Shown here: positions 55,240-64,000 of the stretch, piece after piece
How positions within the stretch are numbered: the stretch's first letter is position 1
Layout of the letters: each line of letters opens with the position of its first letter
NCBI RefSeq assembly: GCF_000247815.1
Contig: NC_021677.1
Location: 41,747,358 to 41,811,357, forward strand
Origin: Ficedula albicollis
Taxonomy: Eukaryota > Chordata > Aves > Passeriformes > Muscicapidae
Reading direction: 5' to 3'
DNA length: 64,000 nucleotides
Notes under the pieces: model-generated
What the model saw: the letters and a program-made list of their open reading frames with translations, nothing else
What the model was told of the DNA's origin: nothing
The model's database searches: none
Translations under genes and position numbers: made by a program

Positions 55240-55318
55240 CATGCTTTAATAAGGACACATAATCTAAACTGCCATTCTGGTCAATGGAGAAAACCAGGTA
55301 CTTCAGAACCACCTCATC
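55240..55318 (-). CDS. Exon-like segment of an unassigned gene, EF-hand-like wording
   Basis: A strong acceptor (CTTTTTTTCCACCCTGTATTTTAG, outline) at 55319 opens a phase-0 frame DEVVLKYLVFSIDQNGSLDY followed by VSLLKH, then a stop. The S-I-D-Q-N-G-S-L pattern resembles a degenerate EF-hand loop with a central Gly followed by Leu. The donor end is not determined. No family recognised. Confidence 0.4.
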
Positions 55319-56000
55319 CTAAAATACAGGGTGGAAAAAAAGGTCAGGTGAATGAAGCCTTAAACTACATTTTGTCAGCTTATGACAACAGGATTACAGG
55401 CTTTGGATGCAATATAGAGATAAAGCAATGACTGCAAGAAAGATAAAAATGGAAAAGAAATTTACAACAATTATAATCCTTCTCAGACTTATGCCCATTC
55501 TATAAACCACAAACTTTCTACTTCCAGAGCATGCAGTACATGGGCCAGAGTTACAGTTGGTGGTGGTGTATTAGAAAACAACTCCAAAGTGTACAACCAC
55601 AATCCTTGGGCATAAACCAGGCAGCAGCAGTAGGTGTAGTAAAGATGAAATCCATATGATTCCAGCATATGGACCTAGGGAAACTGATGTTGGAAGACAT
55701 GGTACAGATTGGGAAACCTTATGGGTAAACCAAAGAAAATGAAAAGGAGGTCATGGCAGATTGAGGGCCAAAGGAAGCAACTTGCATTGAAAGTTTTTAT
55801 TTAGTCAGAAAATAGAAGATTAAGAAGATTAAGAATGAAGACAGAGAACAAAATCTATATTAAAACACCAGGTTGTAAAAAAACCTCATTCTTGTTGAGG
55901 AACAGATAACAGGTTGATGGCTGGAATCTAGAAGCCTACAAATCTGGCAGGTTCATATCAAATGCAAATTGGAATCAGTCACCTATGTGAGATCACTTAC

Positions 56001-56024
56001 CTGCAGAAAAAAGCCATTCTTCCT
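56001..56024 (-). CDS. Possible 24-bp microexon of an unassigned gene
   Basis: A near-perfect donor CTGCAG|GTAAGT and an acceptor CACTGCCCTCTAG bound 24 bases. In phase 0 these read RKNGFFLQ, which would join the 55,318 segment in frame. Very short, so low confidence. Confidence 0.2.
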
Positions 56025-56703
56025 CTAGAGGGCAGTGACAAGTAAAGTTTTACTTCAGATATCATCAGCATTTTATGAACAATACTTCCTTTTTTTTGTC
56101 ATCTCCCTACATTCTAGCACAGCTTCTGTATCAGCAGTGCTCCCTTCCAGAACAATAGCCCTGATCAGACAAAACCAAAGACCAACTTGCACTGTGTGAA
56201 GCAATACAAGAAGTCAATAGGCTTTTCAGTAACCATTTAATAGCCTATTGTATCCCCCTGTATAGGCCACAGTCCAGTTTCTAGCTGTCCTGGCTGTCCT
56301 TCAGCAGCCCTTGGAACATGTGCAAACAGACTGGTTGGCTGTCCTCCCACTCATCTGGGCATCAATGTGTAGTCCCAGGTAAGGTGGCTTTGTTTTGTTT
56401 TTTCCCAAGCAACCCCTTATTACACTGTACTCAAAAGCATATCCCAGCCCCTCACTACAGCCTTGTGTAAAGCAAGATTCTGATTTTCAGTGTTCCAGTT
56501 TTATTCCGGATTCTCATATTTAGTTCACAGTAAGAGCCTCATTTGTACAAAACTGTGCACCAGTCTGGTGTTATGAGTACTATACATTGAACATGACTTA
56601 CAGGAAAATGCTGGGTTTCTGAATAAAGTGCTTCACTTGTCAAATGAAGTGTTCATAGGTAACCTATCAGAAGCTTGATGAAAATACCCATTAAACCTAA
56701 CAT

Positions 56704-56740
56704 ATTATACATATATGTATATACACATACATATATACCG
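56704..56740. repeat. AT-rich TA/CA simple repeat with hairpin potential
   Basis: The stretch ATTATACATATATGTATATA is followed by CACATACATATATACC, with strong self-complementarity. Confidence 0.6.
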
Positions 56741-57714
56741 ATAGTACTTTATTCTTGTCCAAATGTACAAGTTTCACTTCCTGTTGTGCTTACCAATACA
56801 TTGCTTGGATTGCAGTAAAATCTGATCTCCCAGAATTGCAGTCCAGCAATACTTGTGTGCTAAAAGCTTTGATCACTACCCTAGATTAAATTCTCCAATG
56901 GGTCTGTTTAAAGTTCATGTTGTTACTTCAAGCATGTATGTGAGAAAAAAAAAGGGGGGGAAAAAACCCATCCCAAAACCTAAACACAAAGAGATTGCTT
57001 CAAAGAAGAGATATTTATTACAAAATTAAATTCCAAATTCTACCTCATTTTCCATTATCACCTGTACAAAACATATTTATAGCTCAAGGGAACATTCTCC
57101 CATCCACACCATATGGTACAGCAATTGCACTGTAGTTAAAAGAATTCAGTTCACAGACAACGCACGCGCGCACACCCCATTAGTAAGAAAGGTTCAGGAT
57201 ACAGAACAGAATTACCAAAGAACTCTCACTGCTGCTCCAAACTCTTGCTTAGCCAGGGTGGCTAAAGAAGCCAAGGATGGCTTTAAACTATGTCTCTTGT
57301 AAAACACAGTAAGCTTACTTGGCAAAGTTTTAAAATCAATTACAAATTCAGCAGGAGTGGCATCGATGCTAACGTGATCACCCCAGATATTATTTGTGAT
57401 AAACATAGCCCTTGACATTCAAGTAAAAAGCAGAAAAAAGTTTACAAAGTGAAGCAACTTGCAACCAACCACACAACCAAGGTCTTAGTACTTTAAAGAA
57501 GACAGAATTTTCAGCCCTGACTGCTTGCAGCCAACAATCCTGCCCCGAATAAACTGTGGTATGGAGGTGGTGTTCTTATCCTCAGCCCTCCTTTCCCAGC
57601 AGGGAAGAGCCTTATGTTCTTCTAACAGTCCATACATTTTTGCTTTTATGACACACTTGCCCATGTGTGGGGTCATGGGGTCACTTCCTGTAAAGGGGGG
57701 AAAAAAGGTCTTAC

Positions 57715-57780
57715 CTACATTCCCCAGCTGGTAGAGATACAGGGCACTGCTAAGGAGGTTTTCACATTGCCAGCAGGATC
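57715..57780 (-). CDS. Exon-like segment of an unassigned gene (66 bp)
   Basis: A strong acceptor (CCTGTTTCCTCCTCTCAG) and donor G|GTAAGA bound 66 bases, open in one frame as SCWQCENLLSSALYLYQLGN plus V. It ends in phase 1, so at least one further exon must lie before the phase-0 segment at 55.3 kb. No family recognised. Confidence 0.38.
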   Translation of the reverse strand, partial: DPAGNVKTSLAVPCISTSWGM

Positions 57781-58329
57781 CTGAGAGGAGGAAACAGGGC
57801 TGTGCAGAGTGCCAACCCAGAGGGTTACTCAGTCACAGCATGGAAGAGAAGCTGCTAAGCACGGCAATGGAGAATTTCAGGTAAATGCCTTGTGTTTCCC
57901 TGTTAACAGCTGGTTTGCTCTCAAGTCCCTTAAAAATAATTCTCTGAGGGATTCAGGAGGGAACTATCAAGTAACATATTTGTTTATTCTTCCATAACAA
58001 GGTTCTGGTTTTGCTCTCAGACCATGTGACAGGTATTCATCCACCCAGGCTACTACAAGATGTCCTGTCCTATCCATTGTTCAGGCATCTGCATGAAATG
58101 GATGCATAGCCCAAAAATTAGGGGAAGAAAAGGCATGTCTTGTACTTTGGGCATTCTTCAAGAACCAGAAGGAAGATACAAAAAAGTATATTTTGGCAAT
58201 GCCCTTTGTGCATCAATCAGCCTTTCCAATCAAGATGCAAAAAGAAAACCCTGTACAGACTAAAGAGTGGTGGTGGCTTCCAGGGCTGCAAACAATCGTG
58301 GCAAACAGTGATGACACAAAATCCTCTAC

Positions 58330-58396
58330 CTGTACAAAGGGTAACCTTGGCACAGAAACCTCCATTTCAATCCTCCTCACAGTCACATCCGTGTCT
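58330..58396 (-). CDS. Weak exon-like segment of an unassigned gene
   Basis: On the minus strand a frame reading VTVRRIEMEVSVPRLPFVQ ends at CAG|GTAGAG. The acceptor side is unclear. It is the most 5' candidate in the series that I can read; it could also be chance. Confidence 0.2.
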
Positions 58397-58992
58397 CATA
58401 GCATGTGTGGTCCAGTTCCTGGAAATAGGCCAGTCCCTGCTGCTGGAATAGACGTGTGCGTATCGATGTCCTGGAGCGACTGTTAGCAGAAACCTTTTAA
58501 GAGGGATGGATTGCCTAGGATAAAGCTAGATGAGCCTAGAGGCCCTCCATCTATCCTTCAGAGACTGAAGAGCTGAAAACAGCTTACACACAAAGAAGAA
58601 TTTGAAGCAGTGAACGTGGCAGCCTGCAGCTTTTTGTGATTTGAATCCATGGATACAGTTTGATGAAATTCTTTGTCAGTGATAAAAAGAGCCCTGTCAA
58701 GCAAGGTTCAAAGACGGCAGCTGCTCCAGAGAACAGCACCTTCTGGCCTCAGAAAGCACTGTTAGCTATTTTCCACATGATTGAAGACGACTAATGAGCA
58801 GTTCTCGAAAAGAACCTGAACTCATTCCACAAGCACAACTGGAAAAACTGAACTGAAGCAGCCCAAATTCCATCCCAAAAGCAAAGAGTGCCTTGCACCC
58901 ATTGCCTCATGTCTGTACCACTCAGATATTTCAAGAAAGAGTCAGGAATTAAATCCAAATTATTGTATTTTATTGACCTCTCAAGGTATCAG

Positions 58993-59122
58993 TTACTATT
59001 ATGCTTCAGCAATGGCCTGACAGGTCTTCTTTTAAGAAACAAATACTGAAGGTCAAATTACTATTATGCTTCAGCAATGGCCTGACAGGTTTTGTTTTAA
59101 GAAGCAAATACTGAAGGTCAAA
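58993..59122. repeat. 65-bp tandem duplication, two copies
   Basis: The unit beginning TTACTATTATGCTTCAGCAA lies at 58993 and 59058, with a few substitutions. Confidence 0.92.
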
Positions 59123-60216
59123 ATCTAACTGGAGTGTAATTTTTCAGTATTTTTCTCCTGAAAGAAGACAGAGCTACATCAATGTACACTTACTTGAAAA
59201 CACAACCCTTGCAGTCCAGAGAGTGCAGAGGAAATGTCTGCCCTCTAGTTTTCAATGTAGACCTTTCAATCCTTTTAACTCCAGATCAAAAAATAAAAAT
59301 TCTGCTGGAAGTTGCTCCCTCTTGTGGAATAGCTAGATTTTTTTTTTTACTGTATGCCTCCATCCCCTTACCAGCACACAATACCTAAGAAATAGCCTCA
59401 ATGTCAATCAAATGCTCTCAAGAGAATTTCTGAAGTGACAGTCCTAAAGAAAAATAAACTTTTTGTCTGTATTGAAACAGAAGCTGGACTTATGCCTAGC
59501 AAGGTGGGATGGGAGCGTTAAATTTGCCACCTTCAGCACTCAGCTGCCAATCCACATCCAAAAGATTATTAGTAATAAAGGATGGAGAGTTCCTTCCTAG
59601 CCAAGGAACAGACTGGTTCATCTTCCTTAGGCAACTCTTACAAAACTGACCACTTCATAATAACTGAAGAAACCAAGGTTACTGACTGAATTTTTGCATT
59701 TCCAAGGTTTAATATGATGAATAAAGGGTGTTAGAAACAGTTAATTTCAAAACACTCACAAGTTTCTTAGATATTTTTTTGCTATTGCTAAGGGGAAGTG
59801 AATAATTGTATGTAGTGGGAAAAACTGCACTTTAAATCATGGCTTTTGCCTGCTCTTCTGGCAAATCCTCCCCATGACAATGGGACTACTTTAGGGAAAG
59901 CTCATATTGAGGATAGCAATGTATTAAGCTGATAATCTCACCAAGAGTAGAAGATGCTGGATCACATTGTTACAAGGCAGCACTGCACTGTCGACCTTCC
60001 ACAGTGTCAACAGTTAACAATTTGCTGCTGCTGTCAGATCTGGCAGGTTCTGAAGAAGTTTGCAGCCTTCCCTCACATCCTTCTTGCCTATCCCTGCCAT
60101 CCTTCTTGCCTTCTCACCTCTGTGAACCCTGGCTCACACAGATAGGAGCACTTCCTGCAATAACAAGTGGAAAAGAATCATCAAACCCAGCAGCTAATTA
60201 CTGCAATGACTTCCCA

Positions 60217-60290
60217 CCATGTGTAAGCAGCAGGTGACCAACTCAAAAATCAAAACCATGTGTAAGCAGCAGGTGACCAACTCAAAACCT
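60217..60290. repeat. 38-bp tandem duplication, two copies
   Basis: The unit beginning ACCATGTGTAAGCAGCAGGT is at 60217 and 60255. Confidence 0.92.
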
Positions 60291-60420
60291 TTAGAATCAA
60301 AAGCACAGCTCCATCCCATCTGAGCTAGTATCTCTAGGAGTCAGTTTCTGGAGAGATGTGACACACCAAACCAGAGCCTTACAAAGCAAGCAGCTGCCTT
60401 ACTGAACAATGCTATGGATC

Positions 60421-61998
60421 TTTATTAAAGAGGAACCAAAGCAAGTCTGACTGGAGTCTAGTCCCCCCCACAGAACAACTATGCTAATGCAGCCCTTCTG
60501 TGTGGTAGGAAATGTATTGGAATCCAAGATTTGGAAAGACAAATAAATGCACAGTCCATGTTTAAAGGCAGACAAACCCACCTGCACTTTCTGTCTAACT
60601 GTAATTTTGATGCAAGGCTGTGAAGCAAAGCAAGAACTCTGAAATGAAAGGCATGAGTTAATTGAAACACACACAAAAGAGTTTTTCAAATATTACTTCT
60701 TGAGATAGGAACACAGCTGTGATCTAAGTGTCATTTATGTTGGATGCTACAAGATAGCAACTTGAACTGTGACAAGAAATCGACACTGGATGAAGAGTAG
60801 GAAACAGAATAAAAGAAACATAGACAAAAATAGACCTAACACAGGACAAAGGCACCTGATAAATCAAACTCTGCTTTCTTGGAAGGGGTGGATTCAACAT
60901 CCAATGGCTCTTGACACTTCACAGACAAAGAATTTTTGCCTGGCCTCACATTTTCTTGTAATTTGATATTCAGCAGTCTAAAGAAGGAACTTGTTCAATA
61001 TGGGAACACTGAGCAGATACTTTGGCACCAGCAGCCAGTTTTGCAGATGCCACATGCATTGAGATGAAGCCTTCCCCTAAAAGCAAAGGCACTGGCACTG
61101 AAATCGCTGGGAACAAAAGCTGAATGACAGCTGTCTGTAAGATTTCCAAGGTATCATTACAGTCTCTAGTACATCCCCGTGCTGGTCTCCACAGCATACC
61201 GGGACTGAAAATATATCACCTGCCACTTCCACTGTAATTTCCTTGGCACCTTCAGACAGAACTGAAAGAAGCTACAAAGAGGTGAGCTGGAACGGTCTGG
61301 CCCCAAAAACAGGCCTGCTAGGTGAGTTGTATAAATTATTAAAGGTGACTGGAAAGCAAGGCAGTATATAGGAATAAACAATTTCCATCTCTGCAGAGGG
61401 CCTGGAAGACAGGCAAGGCACAATGGCTCAGGAGATTTCCAACAGACCCTTTCAGTCAAATTTTAAAAATCCAGGGTCAGAACAAAAAACCTTCAGATAG
61501 CCAAGGCAGGTAGAATGAAGGTCCCCAGATACTTACAGTAAGCTTTCAAAAACCTCACCATAAAAATGTTGTTAATCATGATAGAAGTCCTATAGTGCTT
61601 CAAACTGTAGTGATGCTTAGATTACAAGAAGGAAGATACACACACACACAGAATGTACATGCAACCACAGACAGCTCCAACTTGTACTGCTCTGGCTGCT
61701 GGAATGCCACTGCTGTTTGACTGACATAAACTGCTTGAAGGAATTGGCATTTAGGCAGCCAGTTGTCCATTAATACAACCTAAGGATCCAGGACATGAGT
61801 CTTCTAATTTAAGGGGACCTTCTCATCCTCTGCATCTTCCAATGCAGGCAGTGCAAACAAATGCCAAAGCAACAGGGTTACTATACCCAGAGTTCTCCAG
61901 AGGGGGCATTTTATAGTCACATCTTCAAAGCACCAGAATCAGCCCAACATGCAGCAGATCTCATGTTTCTGATCCGCTGTTCCCAGGCTTCCTTTGCT
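60421..61998 (-). other. POMT2: Presumed POMT2 3' untranslated region
   Basis: The first minus-strand AATAAA hexamer downstream of the POMT2 stop is at 60421-60426 (TTTATT on the plus strand), giving a 3'UTR of about 1.6 kb. Later hexamers are at 58968-58973 and 57014-57019. A possible splice-bounded 42-bp segment at 61220-61261 lies inside and is unexplained. Confidence 0.45.
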
Positions 61999-63876
61999 CT
62001 AGAATTCCCAGGAGTCCATCCACCGGAGCCCTGCCATGGGGCTGCTAGGGTTGGAGGCCATGGGTCCTATCATCCCATAGGACAGTGGATGGAAGAGGTA
62101 GAAGCTGTGGAAAGAAATCAAATGCCCATCAAACACAGCACACTCTTCTATCTCAAGAAGTTTGCAGCCTACAGGACCTTTGTCTTCGGGCTGCTCTAAG
62201 CTCTACTGCAAACCTTCTAACCTCTGCTGAACCCAATATATACATAGGACACAGTTACCAGATGTATTTTCTCTCAGAATCTGATAAAACCTACAATAAT
62301 GAAAAATTTGCCTGTATTTGAGGAATATGTCACCATCATTGGGATTAGAACCACAAACCACTGAATGGCAGGTTAATGGAGGAGAATGGAGTTCACACTG
62401 TGTCCTGCAACAAAAGAAAGATTCCCTGCAATGGAAAGATGCTCCATAATGCATTACTGGGACAGAGATGCTAAATCTAATCAAGTTTGGAGGTTTAGGA
62501 TTGGCCTTGAGGATGTGTGAAGAGAAGAGAAGAGAAGAGAAGAGAAGAGAAGAGAAGAGAAGAGAAGAGAAGAGAAGAGAAGAGAAGAGAAGAGAAGAGA
62601 AGAGAAGAGAAGAGAAGAGAAGAGAAGAGAAGAGAAGAGAAGAGAAGAGAAGAGAAGAGAAGAGAAGAGAAGAGAAGAGAAGAGAAGAGAAGAGAAGAGA
62701 AGAGAAGAGAAGAGAAGAGAAGAGAAGAGAAGAGAAGAGAAGAGAAGAGAAGAGAAGAGAAGAGAAGAGAAGAGAAGAGAGAAGAGAAGAACAAAGACTA
62801 AGGATAGTTAATAGGCAGCAAAATTTCTATTGACATGGCAACTGTCACACATTCCATTCATGAGAAGTTCAGCTTTTAGCTCTCACCTGTACAGGATGAG
62901 CAGAACCAGTGCCAGGAATCCACCTCCATATATCTTTCTAGCTGTAGTGCTGGGTGACAAGAACACAGCACAGAACTTCAGTAGTGCATCCCAGGTGATT
63001 CCTGGAGAGGGAAGAGGTAGAAGTCAGAAGAACAGAACTGATATATTCACAGACTAGGCTAATGAAACTCTGTTAGCACCAAAAGACCATGTCAATTTTT
63101 AAATTCATTTACCTTGGTAACCTTCAGAACCACAGAGATCAGCAAAGGTTCTTTTTGTTCTACCTTTCCATTTGAATAAATGCAAAAGAGACCTGAGTCC
63201 CAAATGCTAATGAAGCTGGTATAAAAATCACAGGAAAAACTACCAGGGCCAAATTATAAACAGACATGACAGAAAAGTGTTGGCAGTAAACCAAGAGGAA
63301 AGTAACTTATATACAAGAATATATAAGAACAGTAAAATAGCAGAGATCAGGAACCCCATGTCTAAATTTAAATGCCCTAAGCACTAGACATGACTGCTTC
63401 AGGGTGATACCAAAAAACCAACCAACCAGCCAATCACCACCAAAAAAGCAAAACCAAACAGACAAACAAAAAATTGGCACTGCAAGCTGCTTTGTGAAAA
63501 ACATTTTGAGTAAGTCAATGCTTTCAAGCACTTCGCAAAAGCAAACACTCCGCTAGCGTGTAACTGAGGTCTGCCACAGGCGTTCCCTCGACTATGGGAG
63601 CTCCTGCGGCAACCTGCCCGGGGTGGAAAGGAAATCCCCCCGGGAGAACAGTTACATTTTGGCTAAAAAAATATTCAATTTAACAGAATATCACCTTTTT
63701 CCCTACCTTGTCTTCTCCAAGACTCTAGTATTTACCTGTCAACATGCTGGAAAAAAGCATTGCAGGAAAGTAGTGGTGGAAATAGAGAACTCGTCCCATC
63801 ATAAAAAAAGGGAGGTAATGAAGGAGCCAGCCCAGTGTGATCTGCCCTCCAGCACGTAGCACAACTCTGGACAGTT
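61999..63876 (-). CDS. POMT2: POMT2, protein O-mannosyltransferase 2, last three coding exons (partial)
   Basis: POMT2 with POMT1 transfers mannose from dolichol-phosphate-mannose to Ser/Thr of proteins such as alpha-dystroglycan in the ER membrane. Exons on the minus strand: 63736-63876, 62887-63001 and 61999-62104, the last ending in TAG. All are GT-AG and phases agree (1, 2). The first encodes the conserved C-terminal membrane region [20 protein letters not shown] and [12 protein letters not shown]. The second encodes [12 protein letters not shown] and a hydrophobic segment ([13 protein letters not shown]). The third encodes [15 protein letters not shown] and the C-terminus LRWMDSWEF. All match the order in mammalian POMT2. 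The rest of the gene lies past base 64,000. A degraded copy is unlikely, as frames and splice sites are intact. Confidence 0.95.
62519..62790. repeat. (AGAGA)n pentanucleotide array, about 52 copies, in POMT2 last intron
   Basis: A near-perfect 5-bp purine-only repeat lies between the last two POMT2 coding exons, with imperfections only at its right end. It yields false KREE/SSLLF reading frames on the two strands. Pure purine/pyrimidine strand asymmetry gives triplex (H-DNA) potential. Confidence 0.97.
63410..63475. repeat. CCAA/CAAA-rich low-complexity tract in a POMT2 intron
   Basis: The stretch is dominated by ACCAAC and CAAAC words (for example CCAACCAACCAGCCAATCAC). This is simple-sequence intronic DNA. 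Confidence 0.6.
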
Positions 63877-64000
63877 CTGGAACACAAATAAACAGACTTC
63901 AGAAGAGAAAAACTCAGCTACAGTTCCTATTTGCAAACCTTAACACGCTCAGTAAACTCAACAGGAATGAACTTTGCAGGAAATCAGGTATTGGTCTGAA

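Noticed and set aside
57212..57418. 69-codon minus-strand frame near the 57-kb AATAAA
   Set aside because: No splice context or family match; it lies in AT-rich sequence that looks like a transcript 3' end.
60970..61197. Minus-strand frame around LEILQTAVIQLLFPAIS as a BPI/LBP-fold C-terminus
   Set aside because: The resemblance is only general hydrophobic patterning; the family's diagnostic residues are not visible.
62468..62833. KREE-repeat open frame resembling a charged coiled coil
   Set aside because: It is a translation of the AGAGA array inside a POMT2 intron.

Overview
This is vertebrate nuclear DNA, almost certainly from a bird. The evidence is compact GT-AG split genes, CR1 LINE tails on both arms, CpG-rich promoters, many short two-copy duplications, and the gene order TMEM63C - NGB - POMT2, which I know as conserved synteny from human 14q24.3 and bird chromosome 5. 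A songbird is plausible but cannot be proved from this window. Nothing is prokaryotic: there are no operons, ribosome binding sites or CRISPR arrays.

Layout. 1-2985 is a perfect pentanucleotide satellite of about 590 copies. 3.0-24.2 kb is intergenic or 5'-intronic DNA. It holds a CpG island at 4.6-5.9 kb with a strong plus-strand splice donor (possible noncoding first exon of TMEM63C), CR1 remnants, an LTR-like AT-rich block and several recent tandem duplications, the largest being 2 x 879 bp. 24,222-37,929 (+) is a complete TMEM63C reading frame of 22 coding exons (822 codons plus stop), read out exon by exon with consistent splice phase; its poly(A) signal is at 39,779. NGB (neuroglobin) is on the minus strand at 43.7-47.6 kb, convergent with TMEM63C; coding exons 2-4 are clear and exon 1 is missing. 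50.4-58.4 kb (-) contains a series of exon-like segments with good splice sites that I cannot assign to a known gene. 61,999-63,876 (-) holds the last three coding exons of POMT2, which continues beyond the right edge.

Assembly quality matters here. Four uninterrupted C homopolymers (937, 2110, 928 and 875 bp) and a 33-bp N gap flanked by C and A runs break the sequence. All are C on the plus strand, and two sit inside CpG islands. They look like unresolved GC-rich or repetitive DNA rather than biology. The one at 48.6-49.5 kb most likely replaces the NGB promoter and first exon. All very long poly-Pro, poly-Gly and YSILF-type reading frames come from these tracts or from the satellites.

The three recognised genes do not form a pathway. 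TMEM63C is an OSCA/TMEM63-family mechanically gated cation channel, NGB a hexacoordinate haem globin of neurons, and POMT2 an ER protein O-mannosyltransferase. Their proximity is conserved synteny.
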